Assembly (NCBI RefSeq): GCF_015712165.1
Contig: NZ_JADPZX010000001.1
Coordinates: forward strand, 4,533,501 to 4,597,500
Length of the DNA stretch: 64,000 bases
Direction of reading: 5' to 3'
DNA from: Streptomyces spinoverrucosus
GTDB taxonomy: Bacteria; Actinomycetota; Actinomycetes; Streptomycetales; Streptomycetaceae
Positions 44,138 to 53,457 of this stretch are shown here, piece by piece. Position 1 is the first letter of the stretch; every line of letters starts with the position of its first letter. The position numbers were made by a program, and so were the translations under genes. Under the pieces are notes generated by a model. That model saw only the letters and a list, made by a program, of their open reading frames with translations. It searched no databases and was not told the DNA's origin.

Positions 44138-45672
44138 GTGCGGCCTGCGGAGCCAGAAGGAGAGCGACCGCACGCCGGCCCCGGCGGCCGCGCCCCCGAG
44201 GACCCGAGCCGCGACACCGCCCCCGCCCACCCCAGCGACTCTCCCGCCTCCGGCCCTGACCGCTCAGGCGAATCTCCCGCCCCTGACGGCCGCGTCCCCG
44301 AGGAACCGAGCCGGGATACCGCCCCTGCCTCCGGCCGCTCCGGCGACTCTCCCGCCTCCGGCCCCGCCCGCCCCGGCGATTCCCGCGCCTCCGGCCGCCC
44401 CGGCGACTCTCCCGCCTCCGGCCGCCCCGGCGACTCTCCCGCCCCCGCCCGCCCCGGCGACTCCCCCACCCCCGCCCCCGCCCGCCCCGGCGACTCCCCC
44501 ACCCCACCCGCCCCAGCAACCCCCCCACCCTCGCCCGCCCCGCACCCCCCGTACCGCCCCCCGAGGAACGGCCCATCTCCTACGCCCGCACCATCGTCCG
44601 CGCCCTCCCCGTCCTGCTTCTCCTCATCGGTGGCTGCTACGACTACTTCACCCCGCGCGGCTTCACCGCCGCTCCCTTCCTCACGGCCGCCCCGCTGATC
44701 GCCGCCCCGCTTCTCTCCCGCCGCGCCACCCTCCTCACCGGCGTCGCCGCCGTCGCCGTGGTGCTCGCGCTGCACATCCGGTACGGCACCCTGCCGCACG
44801 TCGACGCGTTCACCGAGACGCTCACCGTGGCCACGGTCGCCGCCCTCGCCGTGCTGATCAACGTGCTCGTCCGGCGCAGTCACGCCCGCCTCGACTCCGC
44901 CTGGGAGATCGCCGAGGCCGCCCAGCTGGCGGTGCTGCCGGAGCCGATGGAGCTGATCGGCGGGTTCGAGATCGCCGCGCGCTACGAGGCCGCGCAGGCG
45001 GACGCCTTCATCGGCGGCGATCTGTACGCGGTGCAGGACAGCCCGTACGGCGTACGGCTCGTGGTCGGGGACGTGCGCGGCAAGGGCATGGGGGCGGTGG
45101 CGGCGGTCGCGGTGGTCATCGGGGCGTTCCGCGAGGCCGCCGAGCACGAGACGACGCTGGAGGCGGTGGCGCAGCGGCTGGAGCGGGCGCTGACGCGCGA
45201 GGGCACCCGGCGCGACAGGATCGACGCCTTCGAGGGGTTCACCACCGCCGTACTCGCCGAGCTCCCGCACGACGACGGCGTCGTACGGATCCTCAACCGC
45301 GGCCATCCACCACCCCTGATGCTGTACGCGGACGGCACCGTGAGTCCGCTGCCCGCCCGGGACCCGGCGCTGCCGCTCGGCATGGGCGAACTGGGCGCCT
45401 GGCCGGACCGCGCGGAGGAGTCCCGCTTCCCGGGCGGGGCGACCCTGCTGCTGTACACCGACGGCCTGTCCGAGGCCCGTGACACGCGGGGCGCCTTCTA
45501 CGACCCGGCGGTCCGGCTGGCCGGCCGGACCTTCGGCGGACCCGGCGAACTGCTGTGCGTGGTGGCCGAAGAAGTACGCAGGCACAGCGGCGGCGGCGCC
45601 ACCGACGACATGGCTCTGCTCGCCGTCCGCCGACCGTCACCGGGGGTGAGCGAACGAACGCCCTCCGCATAA
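44138..45672 (+). CDS. Transmembrane PP2C (SpoIIE-type) phosphatase, frame broken in the Pro-rich N-terminus
   Basis: The 3' two thirds encode a membrane PP2C phosphatase. ISYARTIVRALPVLLLLIGG and ATVAALAVLINVLV are spans, and the catalytic domain shows DAFIGGDLYAV, VGDVRGKGMGAVAA, ILNRGHPPPLML, LLLYTDGLSEARD and ATDDMALLAVR. In its own frame there is no start before GTG 44758, which would cut two spans. The expected N-terminus (MRPAEPEGERPHAGPGG..., Ser/Pro-rich) lies one frame off from GTG 44138. The switch falls in C-runs at 44545-44562. It is either a sequencing slip or a real homopolymer frameshift. Confidence 0.8.
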
Positions 45673-45867
45673 CAACTGACATACAGTCAGATTCGGTTAC
45701 GGTCCTGAACGGCGGTCAACTCGCCCGATTTTCGCCGTTCATGGCCTGTACGTCCTGGCAGAAAACGTTAATGATCAAGTGGAACAGCTTGGAAATCAGG
45801 CCCCGGTTCTATTAACGTCCGATAACGCAGCGCGGTCGTCCCAGCCGTCACAAGAGGCGGCTCCGTG

Positions 45868-46035
45868 CGCACGCGCCGAATCCCGCGCGAGGCCCTCACC
45901 GGCCACACAAGGGAACCGGGGAACCACCACCTTGGGGTGAATCGGGCGTAAGCCGCCGTACCAGTACGGCTTGTTTACGCGCGTAGGAGACCTTCCTGCT
46001 CCGAACCCGTCAGCTAACCCGGTAGGCGAGAAGGA
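45868..46035 (+). promoter_or_regulatory. c-di-AMP (ydaO/yuaA) riboswitch
   Basis: The leader contains the conserved blocks of this class: CGCCGAATCC, GAACCGGGGAACCACC, CTTGGGGTGAATCGG, then CTTCCTGCTCCGAACCCG, TCAGCTAACCCGGTAGGC and the closing GAAGGAA. It precedes an M23 cell-wall peptidase, a known target type in Streptomyces. Exact ends are approximate. Confidence 0.93.
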
Positions 46036-46054
46036 AGGAAAGGAGTACGCCTAC

Positions 46055-47104
46055 GTGGCGTCCAACCGGCCTGCCCCACAAGCCCCGTTCGTGCCGGACC
46101 AGCGCTCCGCCGACCGCACCGAGACGTTCGTCTACGGCGCACAGCGCACCGACGAGGGCCCGTGGGAGGAGTGGAACCCCACCGCGGAGACCATCCGTCC
46201 CGTACGCGGCCGGCATCGCGTCACCAAGCAGCGCGGCGGCGGACTCGCCCGCAGCTCCACGGTTCTCGGCGTCGGCGTCATAGCCGCGGTCGGCGCGGGC
46301 GGCATGGCCAGCGCGAACACCGGCAAGCCGCCGGTGTCGATCTCCATGCCCGACCTGCCCTCCGTCGGCGCGCTGATATCCGACGACGACTCCGGCTCCG
46401 CCGACACCAAGACCGCGACCGCCCCGCTCAGCAGCCTCGGCACGACCGCCGAGGACACCGCGGAGGGCACCACCGACGCCGGTGAGGCACTGCGCGCCCG
46501 CATCATCGCGCAGGCCGAGCAGCAGCAGGAGCAGGTCGAGACCAAGGCCGCCGCCGAGGCCGCGGCCGCCGCCGAGAAGGCCGCCGCCGAAGCCGCCGCC
46601 AAGGCGGAGAAGGAGGCCAAGGAGAAGGCCGCCGCCGCCAAGGCGAAGGCCGAGCAGGAGGCCCGCGAGAAGGCCGAGGCCGAGCGGCTCGCCGCACTGG
46701 CCAAGCAGTTCGCGCTGCCGACCTCCTCGTACACCATCACCTCCACCTTCGGCCAGGCCGGCGCCCTGTGGTCGTCCGGCTACCACACGGGCCTCGACTT
46801 CGCCGCGCCGAGCGGCACGCCCATCAAGGCCGTCCACAGCGGCACCATCACCGAGGCGGGCTGGAACGGGTCGTACGGCTACAAGACCGTGCTCACCCTC
46901 GACGACGGCACCGAGATCTGGTACGCCCACCAGTCCTCGATCGGCGTCAGCGTCGGCCAGAAGGTCGCCACCGGCGATGTGATCGGCCGCGTGGGCGCGA
47001 CCGGCAACGTGACCGGGGCCCACCTGCACCTGGAGGTGCACACCGGCGGGTCCGGCGGGATCGACCCGCTGGCCTGGCTGCGGAGCAAGGGCCTCAACCC
47101 CTGA
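46055..47104 (+). CDS. M23-family cell-wall endopeptidase under c-di-AMP control
   Basis: This is a 349-residue protein starting at GTG 46055 (VASNRPAPQAPFVP) with AAGGAAAGGAG. A hydrophobic segment (VLGVGVIAAVGAGGMASANT, residues about 75-95) exports it. An Ala/Lys/Glu coiled coil (residues about 155-220) precedes the LytM/peptidase M23 domain: SGYHTGLDFAAPSGTPIKAV, WYAHQSSIGVSVGQKV and GNVTGAHLHLEVHTGG hold the zinc His/Asp and catalytic His. It should cut peptidoglycan cross-bridges during growth or germination. The riboswitch upstream ties it to c-di-AMP. A shared terminator separates it from the convergent PrsW gene. Confidence 0.93.
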   Translation: MASNRPAPQAPFVPDQRSADRTETFVYGAQRTDEGPWEEWNPTAETIRPVRGRHRVTKQRGGGLARSSTVLGVGVIAAVGAGGMASANTGKPPVSISMPDLPSVGALISDDDSGSADTKTATAPLSSLGTTAEDTAEGTTDAGEALRARIIAQAEQQQEQVETKAAAEAAAAAEKAAAEAAAKAEKEAKEKAAAAKAKAEQEAREKAEAERLAALAKQFALPTSSYTITSTFGQAGALWSSGYHTGLDFAAPSGTPIKAVHSGTITEAGWNGSYGYKTVLTLDDGTEIWYAHQSSIGVSVGQKVATGDVIGRVGATGNVTGAHLHLEVHTGGSGGIDPLAWLRSKGLNP

Positions 47105-47123
47105 GACACGCTTCTCACGAACC

Positions 47124-47165
47124 CCGGCGGTCCTGACGGCAACCCCCCGACGTCAGGGCTGCCGG
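47124..47165. terminator. Bidirectional terminator between the M23 and PrsW genes
   Basis: CCGGCGGTCCTGACG (47124-47138) pairs with 47151-47165 with two wobble pairs, in a 90-base gap between convergent genes. Confidence 0.8.
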
Positions 47166-47194
47166 TTTCGGCTGTCCGAGGTTCTTCGCGCGTC

Positions 47195-48505
47195 CTACGA
47201 GCGGTACGGGTTGTACGCCGGGTAGGGCGCCGTCGGCCCCTGCATCGGTGCCCAGCCGTACACCGGCGGCATCATCACCGGCACCGGCGGCGCGGTCACC
47301 CGTGCCGCGTACTCCAGCGCGGGGCGGGCGATCTCGCGGCGGCTCCACAGCTCCTGGAGCAGCTCGCGTTCCCGTACGACGAAGTCCGCCCGGGCGCGGC
47401 CCCGGCGGCCCCGAGCCCGAAGGAAGGCCAGCGACGTGGCGTACGCCTCGTACTGCGCGACCGCCCGGGCGGCCGGCTTTCCGAGGTGGTGGCCGGCGTA
47501 CTCGCGGGCCAGGCGGCGGGCCCGCATCGAGCCGAGGGTGAAGGGTTCGGCGGGCGCGAGCCAGCCGGCGACGACGTAGGCCGGGAGTTCCTCGCGGACG
47601 GTCCGCAGCTCCCGCTGCCGCGTCCAGATCACCAGCCAGGTGAGCAGCCCGAACGCGGGGACCATGAAGCCGCCGTACACCGCGAAGAAGCCGTAGCCGC
47701 CGAAGGTCGCCGAGCCGTTCCAGAAGGCGTGCATGCCCATCGCGAGCAGCAGCCCGGCCGGTGGCAGCAGCACGCGGCGCAGCCGCTGGCGCTCCCCGGC
47801 GAGCGCGGCGATGCCGAAGCCGATGCCGGTGAGCACGGTGAACAGGGGGTGCGCGAACGGCGACATGATGACCCGCACGAAGAAGGTCGCCGCGGTCACG
47901 GAGGCGATCCCGCTGTGGCCGGCCAGCTGGTCGGTGCCGAAGGCGGTGCCGAGGTAGAGGATGTTCTCGGTGAAGGCGAAGCCGGTGGCGGTGACGCCGG
48001 CTATGACGACGCCGTCGAGGATTCCGGTGAAGTCGCGGCGCCGGAAGAGGAAGAGCAGCAGGATCGCGGCCGCTTTCGCGGACTCCTCGACGATCGGGGC
48101 TATGACCGTGGCGCCCCAGGTGTCCGCGCTGGTCGGGTCGGCGGTCGCGGTGGCTATCCATCGGGTCGCGAAGCTGTTCGCGACGATCGCTATCAGCGCG
48201 GCCGCGCAGGCACCCCAGGCGAAGGCGAACAGCAGATTCCGCCAGGGGCCGGGCTCGACCCGGTCCAGCCAGCGGAAGGCGGCTATGAGCAGCGGTACGG
48301 GCAGGATCGCGAGGCCGAGACCGACCAGGAAGCCCTCGGTGCCGGTCTGTTCCCGGACCAGGGCGAGGATCACCAGCCCGGACAGCGCGAGCAACGTGAT
48401 CAGCGCGCCGTACCGCACCCACCGCTTCTGCCACCAGTGCGCGTGCCGCAGGGTGCCGCCGGTGGGCATGCCGGGGTTCGTCGGGTACGGGGGACTGGTC
48501 GCCAC
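47195..48505 (-). CDS. PrsW-family intramembrane metalloprotease
   Basis: This is a 436-residue protein with about eight membrane spans. The PrsW catalytic motifs are VIAPIVEESAKAAAILLLFL (EExxK), GFAFTENILYLG, MSPFAHPLFTVLTG and AMGMHAFWNGSA, with His and Glu predicted to bind zinc. In Bacillus PrsW cuts an anti-sigma factor. In Streptomyces the substrate is unknown, but several ECF sigma systems lie nearby. The C-terminal 130 residues are a cytoplasmic Arg-rich and Pro/Tyr-rich extension. Confidence 0.92.
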   Translation of the reverse strand: MATSPPYPTNPGMPTGGTLRHAHWWQKRWVRYGALITLLALSGLVILALVREQTGTEGFLVGLGLAILPVPLLIAAFRWLDRVEPGPWRNLLFAFAWGACAAALIAIVANSFATRWIATATADPTSADTWGATVIAPIVEESAKAAAILLLFLFRRRDFTGILDGVVIAGVTATGFAFTENILYLGTAFGTDQLAGHSGIASVTAATFFVRVIMSPFAHPLFTVLTGIGFGIAALAGERQRLRRVLLPPAGLLLAMGMHAFWNGSATFGGYGFFAVYGGFMVPAFGLLTWLVIWTRQRELRTVREELPAYVVAGWLAPAEPFTLGSMRARRLAREYAGHHLGKPAARAVAQYEAYATSLAFLRARGRRGRARADFVVRERELLQELWSRREIARPALEYAARVTAPPVPVMMPPVYGWAPMQGPTAPYPAYNPYRS

Positions 48506-48547
48506 GGCATTGACCCTAACGAGGGGAGGTGCGAACGAGGGAAGGTT

Positions 48548-49381
48548 TTACTGCTGCTGACCTGCGCGCCGGTCGTCGTGCGGTACGCGGCGGAAGAGCA
48601 GGTCGTTCACCACATGACCCTTGTCCAGCCCCTGCCCCTCGAAACGGGTGCGCGGGCGGAAGTGGGGGCGCGGCGCGAAACCACCGTCGGGCCGGGTGTT
48701 CTCGAAGGCGGGGTGCGCGGTGAGCACCTCCAGCATCTGCTCGGCGTACGGCTCCCAGTCGGTCGCGCAGTGCAGGATCGCGCCCGGCTTCAGGCGGCTC
48801 GCGGCGAGGGTGAGGAAGTCCGGCTGGATCAGGCGGCGCTTGTGGTGCCGCTTCTTGGGCCAGGGGTCGGGGAAGAAGACGCGCAGCCCGGCCAGGGAGT
48901 CGGGGGTGAGCATCTCGCGCAGCAGGATGATGGCGTCCCCGTTGGCCACGCGGACGTTGCTCAGGCCGCTCTGGTCGGCGAGGTTGAGCAGATTGCCCTG
49001 GCCGGGGGTGTGTACGTCCACGGCGAGGATGTTGGTGTCCGGGTCGGCGGCGGCCATCTGGGCGGTGGCCTCGCCCATGCCGAAGCCGATCTCCAGCACG
49101 ACAGGGTTGTCGTTGCCGAACAGCTCGGCGAGGTCGAGGACCCGTCGCCCGTCGATGTCCAGCCCCCACTTGGGCCACAGCCGCTGCAACGCGTCCGCCT
49201 GCCCCGCGGTCACCCGGCTCCGCCGTGGCTGGAAACTCCGGATCCGCCGCTCGAAGTGCGAACCGGCGGGGTCCGCCTTGGGACCGTCCGGAAAGCGCGG
49301 CTCACCCTTGGCCCGCGTGTGGCGGATACCGCCGTCAGGGGTGGGGTGGGGGGCTTCGGGGGTGTTCAGGGAGTCAGACAC
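48548..49381 (-). CDS. trmB: tRNA (guanine-N7-)-methyltransferase
   Basis: This is a 277-residue enzyme that methylates G46 of tRNA. VVLEIGFGMGEATAQMA is the SAM motif, and ILAVDVHTPGQGNLL, VRVANGDAIILL, LRVFFPDPWPKKRHHKRRLI and the closing TRFEGQG are diagnostic of TrmB. GTG 49381 (VSDSLNTPEAPH) is taken as the start by analogy with family members. The same frame stays open upstream through a Pro/Arg repeat to ATG 49879, which overlaps the lhgO stop, so a 443-residue form is possible. No clear ribosome site precedes 49381. Confidence 0.9.
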   Translation of the reverse strand: MSDSLNTPEAPHPTPDGGIRHTRAKGEPRFPDGPKADPAGSHFERRIRSFQPRRSRVTAGQADALQRLWPKWGLDIDGRRVLDLAELFGNDNPVVLEIGFGMGEATAQMAAADPDTNILAVDVHTPGQGNLLNLADQSGLSNVRVANGDAIILLREMLTPDSLAGLRVFFPDPWPKKRHHKRRLIQPDFLTLAASRLKPGAILHCATDWEPYAEQMLEVLTAHPAFENTRPDGGFAPRPHFRPRTRFEGQGLDKGHVVNDLLFRRVPHDDRRAGQQQ

Positions 49382-49439
49382 AGTGGATTCGATTTTACGG
49401 CGTTCCCATCCGGACGGATCCGGGCACGGCCACCGAGGA

Positions 49440-49870
49440 CGGGTGTGTGGGGGCTGCGGGTGAGCGTGCGCAGGCTGGGGGCGGGTGTGTGGGGGCTGCG
49501 GGCGGGCGTGCGGGGGATTCGGGTGCGGCCGCCGAGGATTGGCCTGCGGGGTCTGCGGGCGGGCGTGTGGGATCTGCGGGCGCGCGTGTGGGGTCTGCGG
49601 GTGAGCGTGCGCAGGCTGGGGGCGGGTGTGTGGGGGCTGCGGGCGGGCGTGCGGGGGATTCGGGTGCGGCCGCCGAGGATTGGCCTGCGGGGTCTGCGGA
49701 CGGGCGTGTGGGATCTGTGGGCGCGCGTGTGGGGTCTGCGGGCGAGCGGGCAGCGGCTGCGGGCGCGCCTGCGGGGGCCGCGTGCGAGCAGGCGGGGGCT
49801 GTGGACGGGCCGGCGGAGGCTGCGTGCGAGCAGGCGGGAGCAGTGGACGGGGATGCGGCGGCTCTTGTAC
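49440..49870. repeat. 140-bp direct repeat and short G-rich repeats upstream of trmB
   Basis: A 140-bp unit starting at 49460 is repeated at 49600 with only a few substitutions. Smaller G-rich units (GGGGGCTGCGGGCGGGCG type) extend to 49870. On the minus strand this reads as RPQPPHAR-like repeats in the trmB frame. It fills the 494-base gap between trmB and lhgO. Confidence 0.85.
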
Positions 49871-49875
49871 GAGGC

Positions 49876-51090
49876 TCATGCCCGGCCCAGGGCGGTCAGC
49901 GCGCGTCGGGCCACCTCCCGGCCGATCGGCAGGGAGGCCGTCGCCGCGGGGGACGGGGCGTTCAGGACGTGCACGGCCCGCGCGCCCTCGTGGATCAGGA
50001 AGTCGTCCACCAGCGTGCCGTCCCGGAGCACGGCCTGGGCCCGGACCCCGGCCGCCGTCGGCACCAGGTCCTCCTCCGTCACCGCCGGCAGCAGCCGCCG
50101 TACCGCCACCGTGAAGGCGGCCTTCGACACCGACCGCCACAGCTCCCCGCCGCCGTACCGCCAGTGCCGGCCCGCTATCCGCCACGCTCCGGGCCAGGCC
50201 AGCGTCCGGGCCAGCTCGCGGGGCCGGACCACGCCCCAGCCGTAGCCCTCGCGGGCGAGCGCCGGTACGGCGTTGGGGCCGACGTGCACGCCGCCGTCGA
50301 TGCCGCGCGTGAGGTGCACGCCGAGGAACGGGAACGCCGGGTCGGGGACCGGATAGACCAGGCCACGCACCAGCTCGGGCCGCGCCAGCTCGTAGTACTC
50401 CCCCCGGAAGGGGATGATCCGCATGCCGGGATCGTCCCCGGTCAGCCGGGCGACCTCGTCGCAGTACAGCCCGGCGCAGTTCACCAGCACCCGCCCGCGC
50501 ACCACGGCCCCGTCCGCCGTCCGCACGGCGACCCCCAGCTCCGGGCGCCGGTCGATGCGCAGCACCTCCGCGCCGTACCGGATCTCGGCGCCGGACGCCT
50601 CGGCCAGCTGTCGCGCGACCGCGACGAAGTCGCACACGCCGGTCGTCCCGACGTGTATCGCCGCGAGGCCCCGCACCTCCGGCTCGTACTCCGTGATCTG
50701 CGCGGCGACCAGCTCCCGTACCGGAATGCCGTTCTCCCGGCCGCGCTGCACGAGCGCGTGCAGCCGGGGCAGCTCCGAGCGCTCGGTGGCGACGATCAGC
50801 TTGCCGGTGACGGCGTGCGCGATGTCGTACTCCGCGCAGAACTTCACCATCTCGGCCGCGCCCCGCACCGCGTAGCGCGCCTTGAGCGAGCCGGGGCGGT
50901 AGTAGATCCCGCTGTGGATGACGCCGCTGTTGCGCCCCGTCTGGTGCCGGGCCGGCCCGGCCTCCTTCTCCAGCACGGTCACCCGCGTCCCCGGCGCGGC
51001 ACGCGTGATCGCATACGCCGCCGACAGCCCGACGATCCCGCCGCCGATCACCAGCACGTCACAGTCGTAGCCGATCGCCCGCACCCGCAC
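49876..51090 (-). CDS. lhgO: L-2-hydroxyglutarate oxidase
   Basis: This is a 404-residue FAD-dependent oxidase of the DAO fold. CDVLVIGGGIVGLSAAYA binds FAD, and the signature GRNSGVIHSGIYYRPGSLKA is typical of LhgO. VLVNCAGLYCDEVARLTG and LIHEGARAVHVLNAPSPAAT complete the fold. It oxidises L-2-hydroxyglutarate to 2-oxoglutarate, passing electrons to the membrane or oxygen. ATG 51090 is the natural start. Its stop codon overlaps a possible upstream start of the trmB frame (ATGA). Confidence 0.92.
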   Translation of the reverse strand: MRVRAIGYDCDVLVIGGGIVGLSAAYAITRAAPGTRVTVLEKEAGPARHQTGRNSGVIHSGIYYRPGSLKARYAVRGAAEMVKFCAEYDIAHAVTGKLIVATERSELPRLHALVQRGRENGIPVRELVAAQITEYEPEVRGLAAIHVGTTGVCDFVAVARQLAEASGAEIRYGAEVLRIDRRPELGVAVRTADGAVVRGRVLVNCAGLYCDEVARLTGDDPGMRIIPFRGEYYELARPELVRGLVYPVPDPAFPFLGVHLTRGIDGGVHVGPNAVPALAREGYGWGVVRPRELARTLAWPGAWRIAGRHWRYGGGELWRSVSKAAFTVAVRRLLPAVTEEDLVPTAAGVRAQAVLRDGTLVDDFLIHEGARAVHVLNAPSPAATASLPIGREVARRALTALGRA

Positions 51091-51287
51091 ACCACCTCCC
51101 GCTTTCGATAGTGCACTGCGCCACTGACAACGAGCTCAAACCCGCACGCCCGTATGGGGCCGCAGGCCTCCACAGGGGCGCGGGGCCGCATCTATATGCG
51201 GCCCCGCCACGCGGGCGCGATCAACCACGAACCACCCGCAGCCCCAAGACCACAGCCCTGTGGAAACCGGCTCCACCCAGCGGAGCC

Positions 51288-52712
51288 CTACGCGGGAGCC
51301 ATCAGCAACGGCCGAGCCCGCTCCCGCAACTCCACCACCCGCGGCTCGTCCCCGTACGGCTCCAGCCGATGCAGCAGATCCTTCACATACTCCGTGGTCC
51401 GCGCGGACGATATCCGCCCCGCGACCTCCACCGCCCGCACCCCCTGCTCGCACGCCGCATCGAGGTTCCCGGACTCCAGTTCGGCAACGGCGGACACGAC
51501 AAGCCGCAGCCCGTGCGAGCGGACGAACTCCTCCGTCGGCTTCGACAGCGCCTGCTCGGTGAACCGCCGCACCTGCCGCGGCGCCTTCAGATCCCGGTAG
51601 CACTCGGCGGCGTCGGCGGCGAAACGGTCGTAGGAGTAGAAACCGAGCCAGGACGGGTCGTTGTCCCCGTCGCGGGACCGCTCCAGCCAGCCCTCCGCCG
51701 CCTTCAGGGCCGCTCCCGCGGCCTGGGCGTCACCCGCGCGCGCGTGTGCGCGTGCCTCGACGAGGCGGAAGAAGCTCATGGTGCGTGCGGTGGCAAGCCC
51801 CCGATTGCGCTCCAGCGCGGCCTGGGCGAGGTCGACGCCCTCGTCGCCGAAACCGCGGTAGGTCGCCTGGAGCGACATCGACGCCAGCACGTACCCCCCA
51901 AGGGGTACGTCGGCCGCCGCCCGAGCCAGCCGCAGCGCCTGGATGTAGTACCGCTGGGCGGCCTCCTGCTGCCCGGTGTCGAAGGCCATCCACCCGGCAA
52001 GGCGCGTCAGTTCGGCACTCGCCCCGAACAGTGCCCGCCCCACCTCGTCGGAGTACGAGCCGAGCAGCAGCGGCGCCGCCTCCACCCGCAGGCACTCCGG
52101 CACCATCGACGAACGCCAGTCGCCGCCGCCGTACTTGGAGTCCCAGCGCCTGGCGTCCTCGGCGGCCTCCCGCAGCTTCTGCACATCGCTGTGGCCGACT
52201 TTGATCGGTGCGCCGGAACCTTCCGCCGGGTTCGCCTCGCGCGCCACCGAGCTGTCGGCCGGGGTTATCAGCCACCGTGAGGCGGGCGTTGCGTATGCGC
52301 TCACTGCGAACGACCCGGCGAGCGACTGCCAGATGCCGCCGGAGCCGGCCCGGCGGCCGGCGAGGTCGAGGCGGTACAGCTCCGTCGCCGACCGCACCGC
52401 CTGCCCGACGTCCCGGGGGAAGGCGAGGCCGACCTCCGGCGCGGGGTCCGCGTCCGCCAGGCCGATCTCGTGCAGCGGCACCGGCCGGCCCAGCTTCTGG
52501 CCGATCGCGGCCGCGATGAGGTGCGGCGCGGCACCTTGCGGCACCATGCCCTTCGACACCCAGCGCGCCACCGACGTCTTGTCGTAGCGAAGCGTCAACC
52601 CGCGTTGGGCGCCAAGGTCGTTGACGCGCCGCGCGAGTCCCGCGTTGCTGATTCCCGCGAGGGCGAGAACGGCGCCGAGCTTTTCGTTCGGCCCGCGTTG
52701 CTCCCTGGACAT
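51288..52712 (-). CDS. Spore-associated HTH-TPR regulator (NsdA-like)
   Basis: This is a 474-residue protein starting at 52712 ([13 protein letters not shown]) with GAGGGG upstream. The N-terminal 70 residues form an XRE-like helix-turn-helix ([19 protein letters not shown], then [17 protein letters not shown]). The remainder is TPR-like helices ([60 protein letters not shown]). It matches the Streptomyces family annotated as sporulation-associated and related to NsdA, a negative regulator of antibiotics and development. Ligand and targets are unknown. Confidence 0.85.
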   Translation of the reverse strand: MSREQRGPNEKLGAVLALAGISNAGLARRVNDLGAQRGLTLRYDKTSVARWVSKGMVPQGAAPHLIAAAIGQKLGRPVPLHEIGLADADPAPEVGLAFPRDVGQAVRSATELYRLDLAGRRAGSGGIWQSLAGSFAVSAYATPASRWLITPADSSVAREANPAEGSGAPIKVGHSDVQKLREAAEDARRWDSKYGGGDWRSSMVPECLRVEAAPLLLGSYSDEVGRALFGASAELTRLAGWMAFDTGQQEAAQRYYIQALRLARAAADVPLGGYVLASMSLQATYRGFGDEGVDLAQAALERNRGLATARTMSFFRLVEARAHARAGDAQAAGAALKAAEGWLERSRDGDNDPSWLGFYSYDRFAADAAECYRDLKAPRQVRRFTEQALSKPTEEFVRSHGLRLVVSAVAELESGNLDAACEQGVRAVEVAGRISSARTTEYVKDLLHRLEPYGDEPRVVELRERARPLLMAPA

Positions 52713-53457
52713 GCGCCACCCCTCGACACAGACGGCTGCCGCGCTGGCATAACCACGCGGCATTCGTAAACCCAGCGTAGTTCGCCGGATCCCAAGCGTT
52801 AAGGGGCATTGTTCCGGATGGCGGGATTGTGGTCCGTACGGAAGTACGGTCCCGGTACGCACAGTTGTGGCGTGCTCCCGGTGTGTGGCCGTGCGCCCGT
52901 CCGTGCGCTCTTCTCCGGCCATCCCGGGAGCGATTCCATGGCTCTGCGTGGGTCGGCCCGCTGTACTGGACCAGTGGGCTGGGGGATACCGCCGCCTCAA
53001 TCCCCGCGGGCGGTGGACCGGTCCGGGAGGCGTGTCCCGTCTCCCGGACCGTGCGCACCCGAAGTGGTGCGCTGAGCCTGTACGGAGCGTGCACGAAGCG
53101 TATGCACGTGCACTTGCCCGGAATCGATTTGGCCGAAAATCGACCCCGCCCCCTGTGGGTGATTACCGCGCCCACCACGGAGTTTGAGGGCGCGTTGGGG
53201 GTTTTCGGGGGGCGTATCAGGGGCGCATTCGCGTCGCAGTCGTCTTGTGGCAAGACGCTGTTGGGGCGGCCCGCAGGGCGTCATGCGGCGGATTCCGGGG
53301 TATCTCCGGGGTGGTTCGGGGTTGCGCGAGGCGGTGCGCGGGGCGCATTCGAGGGATCACAAGCGGCACCGCCGCCGCTCTGCGGCGCGTTCTTCGTGGC
53401 AGCATGGTGAACCGGTTCGTACGGTGCACTGGTTGTCCACAGCCTGTGGAGGCGTCG
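52713..53457. other. 745-base divergent intergenic region
   Basis: It separates the leftward spore-associated regulator from the rightward asparagine-synthetase-like gene. Open frames here lack Streptomyces codon bias. It presumably carries both promoters. I see no RNA gene, repeat or strong hairpin. Confidence 0.4.

Noticed and set aside
49382..49870. Independent rightward or leftward gene in the G-rich repeat zone
   Set aside because: The frames are pure repeat translations. Only the possible extension of trmB is worth noting.
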